The position numbers and the translations under genes are program-made. 64,000 bases of DNA from Zygnema cylindricum (taxonomy: Eukaryota > Streptophyta > Zygnematophyceae > Zygnematales > Zygnemataceae). Under the pieces are notes generated by a model. The model had not been told where the DNA came from. It did not search any database and saw only the letters and a program-made list of their open reading frames with translations. The stretch spans positions 62,001 to 126,000 of the forward strand of contig JBBHKE010000475.1 in NCBI GenBank assembly GCA_037447655.1. The letters are read 5' to 3'. Of the stretch, positions 56,097-64,000 are shown piece by piece (position 1 is the first letter of the stretch; each line of letters starts with the position of its first letter).

Positions 56097-57095
56097 ATTG
56101 CAACAAGGAAATATGTATAGGGGAAAAAGGGAGGGAAAGGGAGAGAAAGACGGAGGAGAGGTAGAGAGAGGGGAGGAAAAGGGGGGAGGGAGTAGAAAGA
56201 AAGGGAGGAAAAAGGGGGGGAGGGAGAGAGAGGGAAACAGTAGGGGAGAGGGGGGGAGAAAGGGATAGATATGGAGATTGGGAGAGATTGAGAGAAGGAG
56301 AGGGAGAGAAAAGAGTAAAGATGAAGAGGGAGAGAGATGGAGAAAAAGAGGGGGAGAGAGGTGGGAGGGAGGGAAGGGAGAGTTAGGGAGAGAGAGGGAG
56401 AGAGAGAGAGGGTGGGGGGGGAGGGAGGAAAAGTAAAAATTAGGAGAGAGGGAGAGGGGGAAGGGAGAGTTAGAGGGAGAGAGAGAGAGGGAGAGGGAGA
56501 GGGAATTAGCGAGGGAGATGGATGGGGAGAGGTGGAGGGAAGGGGAGGAAAAATGGATGGGGGAGGGGGAGGAGGAGGAGGAGGAGGTGGAGGAGGGGGC
56601 CTGGGGGAGGAGTGGAAAGTGCAGTGAGAGGGCGGTGTGTTTTAATTTTAAACATGGCGATTCTTTTTTATAAAATCGCGATTTGGGTTTCAAGCTGCTT
56701 GTCGTCGAATTCGGGATAAAATCTCCTCTGTTTTTTGATATCTTCACTTGCAATAAAATGTAGTGGGGCGAGGGGAAGGAGGGGGGGTAGGGGGAGGGGG
56801 GAGAGGCAGGGTATGCTCATGGATATGGGGGAGCGAAGGAAGAGGGAGGGATGGGATGGGAGGGATTGGCGAAGAGATGGAGGTAGGGGGAGAGGAAGCT
56901 GGAGGGGTAGAGAGAAGGGGAAGAAGGGGGGAGGGAGGAAGGGAGGGAGGGAGGGAGGGGGTAGAGGAAGGGAGGGAGGCGGGGGAGATTCGGGAGGAAA
57001 GGGTGGGTGGAGGAAGGGAGGGAGAGGGGGGGAGGAGAAAGGGAGGGAGGTGGCGGGGAGTAAGGGAGAGAGGGAGAAAGGAGAAAGAGGGAGAG
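55616..57095. repeat. Purine (GA/GGA) tract of about 1.5 kb
   Basis: Apart from a break of about 120 bp at 56640-56760, the plus strand is almost entirely G and A, with (GA)n, (GGGAGA)n and (GGA)n sections. Such mirror-rich purine/pyrimidine DNA can form triplex (H-DNA) structures. The 310-codon minus frame at 55821-56753 encodes only S/P/L/F repeats and is not a gene. Confidence 0.9.
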
Positions 57096-58058
57096 AACCT
57101 TTATTTAGTGGTAAATTACATCAGGGAGATATTCCAAGATTTTCAAGCGCCGGATAAATTACGGACTGAAAACATTGGGCGGGTGTTACGGATGGACGAT
57201 GTTTGGACTTAGGCGTTATATCCCATCCCATGGCCATTTGACGTGTAATCTGGCCCGTCCAATTAGCATCTGGCAGGAACCGAGTTCGTACCTTGTAAAA
57301 GTACGAAATTTATTTTTTGAACTTTTTCTCAAAACCTTACAGGTTACCGTTATTCAGTTTTGTAAAAATTACCGTAAACAGAACCAGATTTTTGTCGTGC
57401 ATCCAATGAGAGATATTCTTTCTTTACGTCGTCATCGTATTCTGCGCTTTCTGGTTTTTTTTGCTTCGTGTGAGGAATCTGTGTTTCCTTAATCGGACGG
57501 CGACTTCTCAATCCTTAAATCGAACGGCGTAAGATGAGCTTTGAGTTGTCGCATGCAGCAGCAGCTAGTAGCATGCAAAGTAAGCAAAAAAAATAGCTCC
57601 AAATGGGCGCCAATTGGACTGCGACTAAAGGATCGAACGGCGTAAGATAAGCCTTTGGTAAATTTCAATGTTGCATGAATTTACTTTGCCGAAAGTAAAA
57701 TCGATTTGTTACAGCAAAATCGAAATTTGGATTGCCTGCAACTTGACGTCAATCGGACGGCGCAGATTAAGAATTGCTGCATGTATTTGCATTCCCACAA
57801 AGCAAATGTGGCATTCTATGTGGATTTTTCATAATAAAATCTTTCTTTCTACTAGGGCCATGCAACGCAATTTTGGTTGGAAATAGACGACAACTAAATC
57901 CACATTGACGGACAGTTTCAACTGTCTCAGGTATTTAAGGAGCTTCTCATTACCATTGTGATGCCTGTTTCCTGATATTCAAAGAACCAAATTGCCAAAA
58001 TAGCTCGTGAGAACTTGAGAAGAAATCCGAGAGAGAAAATCGTTATTTTTGGGGAGAA
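57096..58058 (+). other. Upstream region of the giant GTPase gene
   Basis: Contains three to four copies of an atcggacggcg/atcgaacggcgtaag word between 57490 and 57760, probably an old repeat. A tatttaag at 57932-57939, about 125 bp before the chosen ATG, is a weak TATA candidate. The frame at 57175-57492 has no recognised domain. Confidence 0.35.
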
Positions 58059-61000
58059 ATGGGTGTGAAAGAGCCATGGAGGTGTTATAAGATTTTGGAC
58101 CTGTGTGAAGATAGTCAAAATGGAAGTTTCATAGAGAAAGTGGTTCTCCAAAAGGAAGCTGTCGCAAAAATATGCAACGATTTCATCGCAAACAGGTAAA
58201 TACGTGTTTTGCTTCTTGATTTTTTTTTCTCCTTTTATTTCTTCAAGCATTTGTGCTTTGAAATTCAGCCTTCTTACTTGTTCTAGTCGTTTTCTGAAAT
58301 AATTTGAAATAATCTGAAGCAATAAGTAACAAAGAATTATTTTTTGCTTACCTTTCTATAAAATTGACATTGCTGCTGTTTTCTTTTGGGGATCCATTTT
58401 TTTCTATTGTTTTCTGTTTAGTTGTAACAAAGACGCTTCAAAAATACATTTCGATAAATTGGATGCGTTTTCGCACAAATGCTATGGAATTTTTGGACAT
58501 AGATCCTCAATTTTGAGATTTTTAGTTGATAATGAGATCCTCGCAAAAGTTTCAACAGACTCGGAAAAAAAAATGACAGAATTTCCGAATGGAACTGGTT
58601 TATACGCTTTCATGACATCTCAAAATTTCAAAAAAAATCCCAAAATGATATCAGAAAATTCGGGGATTGACAACAATGGTTCCACAACAATTTTGGTGCT
58701 TTGGCCACAAGAAGATGCATTCGAAAACATTTGTCCTTCGAATAAGACGACAACATTTGTCAGATATCTTACTTCCTTATGTGATACAGTAAGTTTGAAA
58801 ATATTTTCGAGTAGCAGTCTTTTCCCTTGCAACGTGGTAGTTTTATTACGTTTGTGTATAGAGTAATGTTTTGTTATTTGCCACATTGTATGTTTATAAA
58901 TATCTTAAAAGCACTTATAGCATTTGTCTTTCTTAATTTAAAAATCTTGCTTCAAGAACGACACGCATCTTTCAATTTTGACCTAGTAAATTGCATTTTC
59001 CAACCTTGATATTTGTGATTTAAAAGATGTCCCTCATCTATAATTCATAAAAAGAACAAGCAATTCGGAACTGGGGTGATGAACAAGTTCCTGTTGATGT
59101 TTTTGCTCCATTTTGCAATATCCACATCTGTAAAAAAGAGGATTTTGTTAGATTTTTGTATACAAAATGCGTAAATATACACATATATGTATGCTTTTTT
59201 GCTTCTTTTTTTTGTTTTTGTGTGTATACACTTGAATGGTTTAATTGTAGTTTTCATGACTTTTTTGACTACGCAGGTTCAAATTTGCTTGGACAAAAAT
59301 TGTGCCGAAAACTTTCCACGTGACCGGAAACTGGATAATTTTTCACGATTCTATGAATACAATGCGGAACGGAAAACAGTACAGGAGGAGTTTTCTATGT
59401 TCGAGGGTTTTCAAATATCGTTATGTGAGACTACAGAGAAGAAACCCCATTTTCAAATGTTAATTGAAGAGTCTGGAGGAGCATTTTTTGTTACTGGATT
59501 TCCATGTAAACAACAAACCACTTTTAAAACGTTCTATCAAAAACTTGATTGTAAAGGAAAATATTCTGGGGAGATTCAGGTGATCTTTCTCTCTCCCTCC
59601 CCTTCCCCTTCCTCTCCCTCCCCTTCTCCCTCTCCCTCTCCCTATCTCTCTCCCTCTCCCCCTCTCTCTCTCCCCCCCTCTCTCTCTCTCTCTCTTTCGC
59701 TCGCTCTTGCTCTTGTTCTTGCTATCGCTCTTTCTCTGGCTCTCACTCTCTCACTGGCTGTCGACCTCGTTGTTGCTCGCCTACTCTCTCTCTCTCTCTC
59801 GCTCCTTGTCCCGTCTCCCCTATCACAATGATATATTTCTGTATTAATCTCAAAATTTATCGGGGATTTTGTCATTGAAATTTAATTTTCAGACTGACAG
59901 TAGACTTTTTCTTATTATCTTTTTAACCAGAATTTGGCAAATCGTGTAAGAATTAAAGTGGACCAAATGTCAAAAGAATGCCGCAAAATATTTTTTACCC
60001 ACTTTTCGGACGACTGTCGGAAATGTATAGAAGAATTGGACGAAGAAATTAAAACATTGGATATTGAGCGAGATGAAAAGTGTTCAAATTTCTATTCTGG
60101 AATTGAAAAATCAAATCCGAGTCGAAAGGATGTCAAAATATATTTTCAGCAAAAAATGAGTAAATTGATTGAGCCAATCTGGCCGGATTTATGCGTTTCT
60201 ATGTTACCGGATGTCCCTGAAAATGAATTAAATGAGAGGGAAAAGCGATTATTCTCCGGGTCGAATTCCAACATCGACGAGGATTTTTATAAAAATTGCT
60301 GGTTTAAGAACGAATTTAGCTTTCAAGAACGACTTTGTTTGTGCTTTGCATACTTTTTAGATTCTTCAGAGGTGAAAATTTCACTAAGAATGGTTAGAAA
60401 ATGTGTTCGTTCCTCGGTTGACGAGCTTCAGGAACTATCTCAACAAACATCCTACTTTTTCTTTAAGAAATATTCTGAAGAGAAGTGGAGTTCTTTGATG
60501 GAAAAAGTGATTAGGATTCTGGAAAGTGATTTGCTTCGAAAAGAAATTTTGCGAAAAAATGATGTTCGTACAAATGCTCTTCTCAGGTTTTTGCATTTGG
60601 TGGTGAATGAAGAATTGGAAAAAATGGTGAGCTGTTTTTTCACAAACCCGGAATACAATGTTCCTGAAAAGAAAAGGAAATTCAAAGGAGAAATGGACGG
60701 AGCTTATCAATCAAAAAAGTCAATTTTAATGGAAAAGAAACTCGAAGAAGCTCATCGAACAGCGTTTGGTGTTGATATGGGAGCCGCTGTTTTCGAAAAT
60801 AATTCAACAAATTTAAAACTTTCACTGATTTTGAGATCATGTAAGATGGATAACAACCGTATTATATTGGAAGGGGATATGGAAGAAGTTGCGGAGAGAA
60901 TGGTAAAATACGAGGTCAAACGACTTGAAATTTCACAAGATGAAGAATACAAAATCGAGGAGATTCCATTGTTAAATATTCACCCACGGCCAACACACAA

Positions 61001-63977
61001 AGGCAACTTTTTCCTTCCCGAAAAGTTGAAAATCGTTTGGAGTTGGGGATTGGAAAGAGGGAAGATACTTCTTATCACAAAGAATATAACAGAAAAAGAA
61101 TTGACTAACATATGCATTGTGGACTTGAAAGCATGTGGAAAATGGGGGATCATGAAGGTTGTTAAGAGGGATGTTGACCAAACTTCTTTCGACGATAGTC
61201 TTCGACTGCTTGCACTTTACAATTGTGAAACAGAATACGTCTACGATAAAGAAAAAAAACAAAAAGTTTCAAGCTCAACTTTTTCGTCGATGGAAAATCG
61301 TCAAGTTATCTGTACAAAGAGTATTCTCACAATTTATCGTTTTGATGAAAGGTACTCTCACATAGATCAAGCATGTAGTCCATTTGACCTTTGCGATTTT
61401 GAAGGAGAATCAAACATTCAAAATATAACTTTCATTAGGGGGTGTCATCGGTTGGCGATTCTCGATACTAGCAATCGGATTCGGTTCTACGACATTAGGA
61501 GACAATCCCTCGTACAGGAAATCGTACAACTGGAAAAGTGCATTTTGCCAGTTTCCCTGTTGTCGATGGAGAGAGGCTCATGTTTTGTGGTCGTTTCCAA
61601 AAAATGTGACAGTCCAATGGAGGTTAATATATGGCCGTTTATTGGTGAGTCATATACACAGCTTCCAAGTGTCTGTGTTAAAGCTTATGGTGACGTCACA
61701 TGGAACGCCGTTACGATTGGAGGGAAATTTAAACAGAATCATTTGTGCGCATATGATGAATCAAAAGGGATTTTGAAAAGTCAACTTGTAAAAGTAAGTG
61801 GCCTTGAACAATCGTTTGATATTTCACTTGTGAATAAAGACGTTGATCTTTGCAATGAACAAGATGAAGACGAAAGTTTGAAACATTTGTGTCCTTTGGA
61901 GTACATTTTCTACGTTTATGATAAATTTCCTTCAAAAGGAACTGTACGAAAAACACTATGCAATGGTGAATTGTATTTGGATGTTGTATTCCATTGCGAT
62001 AGTACGACATTTGAAAAGGAAAATCTGGAAAGGAAAGTGAAAGACTATGTGGATGGAATTTGGGTATCATTACTAGATACAAAAAAACCCATGGAAAATT
62101 TGTATCTCCCCAAAAATCTGGTTGTTACCCATTATGGATGTTCCAAAGCACCATCTCTATCATCCGACGGGAACGACAAAAACCCGATTATGAATCAATT
62201 CAAAGGTTCAAGTTCTTTTGAGCAAATTGGGAAGTGGTTTCGAAAGTTGATTTGTTTAGTACCATTGCAGATTGCAAGAGCCGAAGATAATGAGTTCCGC
62301 ATCCTTGTCGACGGTGTTTTGATTCCGGATAGATATGCGACAAATGTTCATGAATGTGTCCAAAATATCAAATTGGGTTTGTTTGGAGCCATTTTTTCGT
62401 GGTGGTCGGGTCCGGTATTGGTGGTTTCATCTATGGGAAAACAGAGTACTGGAAAAAGCTATACTTTGAATCACCTTTTTGGCTGTTCTTTTGAAATTTC
62501 GGGGGCTCGTTGTACCGATGGTTGTTGGATGACACTTGTTGAAACGGAGACGGTTCTTTATGTAGTTTTAGATTTTGAAGGACTTGGTTCTTTTGAGAGA
62601 ACTTATCAAGACGATATGCTTTTGTCGGTTTTCAATGCTTCTCTTTCGGGTTTGACTATATTCAAGACGGAATTTCGAATTGATCGCGACATTGAACAAA
62701 CATTTGCAAAATTTCAAGCGGGAGTTGGATTAATTAAAGGGGATAGAAGGTTGTTCAAAGGAATGTTTTGTATAGCAAATAAAGATGTTGTAAAGAGAGA
62801 TGTGGTGAGTGTTGTGGGAGAATTTAGATCGAAAATTGGTCAAATTATGGCTGGTGACAAGGACCATAATTTCATTAGTGTCATGTACAACAACGAATTT
62901 TCCATTTTTCCATTTCCACCTTTGGGAGAACGATCGTACTACAATGAGCTGCATACAATTGAAAAAGTTCTTCAAAAGAGGCCTGTTCAGTTTTCTTCCG
63001 GAAAATCTTTTGAAATATGTATGAAGACCGTTATGGCAAAAATGCATCTCAAAGATTGGCAATCGCTTGATCGAAACGAAATCGAATTGCGTTTAAAGTA
63101 TCTCCAAAAACACGTCGATATTGCTTTTAGAAAAGGTCGGATTAGCGAGGATGATATGGTTGAGGAGGATCTTGTTTGCCTCGACGACCAAAAATTGATT
63201 CCTGATGTTCCATTGGTAAACTTCTTTCGTAAAGATCATCCTCTAATACGTTCAGCTTCTGTCATTGACCTCCCCGATATTGCAATAGTTTTTATGTCAG
63301 AGGAAACAATGGAAAAGGAAATTACAATGAACAAGTTTTTAGCGCTTTACGAAGATATTGGGCGTCCAAGAAAAACACAGAACCACAAGTCATGGCATTC
63401 CGAATTTTCCGAATTTGTAAACGCTCTCGTCATGAGGCGAATTTCTCGTGTTCAAGAATGGGCAAAGAGGAACGTACAGATTTTTAATGAACAACCTGAT
63501 TCATTTTCTCCAACTTCGGGGGAAGAAACAAAAAGTTGCCATTCGGATGAAGAAGTCGCGAGGTTTCTCGACCAAGTCGACTCACTCTCGAAAAACTTGA
63601 CTCAGAATTGGGAGGTATGGATAATTTAAGTTCATTCTGTTAATTATGCTTTGGATACGTTTCCTAGCTTTTCGTTTGCATCTGTTTGTCGTTTTTGTTT
63701 AACTTTCGGTTCACACGTTCATTTAAGAATGCTTGAAAACTGGACAATGATTTTGTTTCATCCAGTACTAATATCATTTTATCTTTTTGCAGATTTGTAA
63801 ATCAGCATGTAGCAGCTGCTTTTTAAGGTGCTTATTGACAAAAGGTCATTCGTCCATTACTCATTCTTGTATGGGAAATCACAAATGTGAAGAATTTTGT
63901 CTTTACTGTCAAGAAGAACGGAAGAAACCGAAAACTTGTATGGACAAAAACGGGCACCACGGAAATCATGACTGCAG
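58059..63977 (+). CDS. Giant GTPase of VLIG/GBP type, 5' part (runs off the window)
   Basis: Exons: 58059-58195, 58422-58788, 59277-59579, 59931-63614, 63793-63977; all introns GT-AG with agreeing phases, giving at least 1558 codons. The ATG was chosen because it opens a frame that splices cleanly. Residues 1-1090 have no domain I can name. The G domain lies around 1095-1300: P-loop GKQSTGKS (about 1105-1112), then SGARCTDGCWM, switch-II DFEG (about 1150-1153) and ANKD (about 1218-1221) as candidate G4. STGKSY-x-LNHL with a following SG-x-RCTDG-x-W is typical of very large inducible GTPase-like proteins related to guanylate-binding proteins. Exon 5 begins a Cys/His-rich region (CKSACSSC, HSCMGNHKCEEFC, GHHGNHDC), probably zinc-binding. 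Cellular role unknown; the relatives are large, dynamin-superfamily GTPases. Confidence 0.85.
59584..59820. repeat. Pyrimidine repeat in intron 3 of the GTPase gene
   Basis: ctctccc, ttcccc and ctcgct words start 5 bp after the splice donor at 59579 and fill most of the intron. The 214-codon frame 59187-59831 reads exon 3 and then this repeat, so its S/P/L tail is artefactual. Confidence 0.85.
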
Positions 63978-64000
63978 GTAAATTTCAAATTGTCGACACT

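Noticed and set aside
55821-56753. 310-codon minus-strand open frame
   Set aside because: It is composed of S/P/L/F runs translated from a purine tract; no domain, and all overlapping frames are equally open.
59934-59936. Start of the GTPase at 59934
   Set aside because: That codon is TTG; the frame is an exon entered through the acceptor ending at 59930 and is in phase with three upstream exons.

Overview
This is nuclear DNA of a eukaryote: intron-rich genes with GT-AG splice sites, long AT-rich intergenic stretches, many microsatellites and layered transposons. Several signals point to the green lineage, most likely a streptophyte (charophyte-type) alga. The MIT/AAA ATPase resembles a plant spastin-like family. 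One LTR element has a primer-binding site close to the initiator tRNA-Met type, and degenerate TTTAGGG-like repeats occur. A Ty3/gypsy relic carries a cytosine-5 DNA methyltransferase, an association reported so far from charophytes and dinoflagellates. The species assignment is inference.

Layout. 1-7.9 kb: transposon-dominated DNA with two Ac/Ds-like hAT elements in inverted orientation (1146-1895 and 1921-2672, each with its own 8-bp target duplication), two small MITEs and minisatellites. 8.2-16.8 kb, minus strand: a 12-exon AAA ATPase gene whose splice phases all agree. 17.3-18.7 kb: MITEs, one interrupted by a 697-bp element with a TAA target duplication. 20.5-22.1 kb: Ty1/copia relic. 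25.1-33.1 kb, minus strand: decayed Ty3/gypsy element with gag, protease, an intruding copia fragment, methyltransferase, reverse transcriptase, RNase H, integrase and a PHD-like finger. 33.1-39 kb: LTR-related and copia-like debris. 40.4-45.6 kb, minus strand: a structurally complete but pol-deleted chromodomain gypsy element with two similar LTRs, itself splitting an older repeat. 48.2-54 kb: a large non-autonomous LTR element (LARD-like). 54.3 kb: a possible tRNA-derived SINE. 54.6-57.1 kb: purine-rich tracts. 58.06 kb to the window end, plus strand: the 5' part of a giant GTPase gene of VLIG/GBP type, with a Cys/His-rich exon starting at 63.8 kb.

Only two host genes are supported. The AAA ATPase is probably a meiotic-clade (spastin/katanin/VPS4-like) protein remodeler. 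The GTPase belongs to a poorly characterised large-GTPase family. The rest is best read as successive, partly nested transposon insertions. No operons, CRISPR arrays, rRNA genes or confident functional tRNA genes were seen. Exon limits come from splice motifs, reading-phase agreement and family resemblance, not from transcripts.
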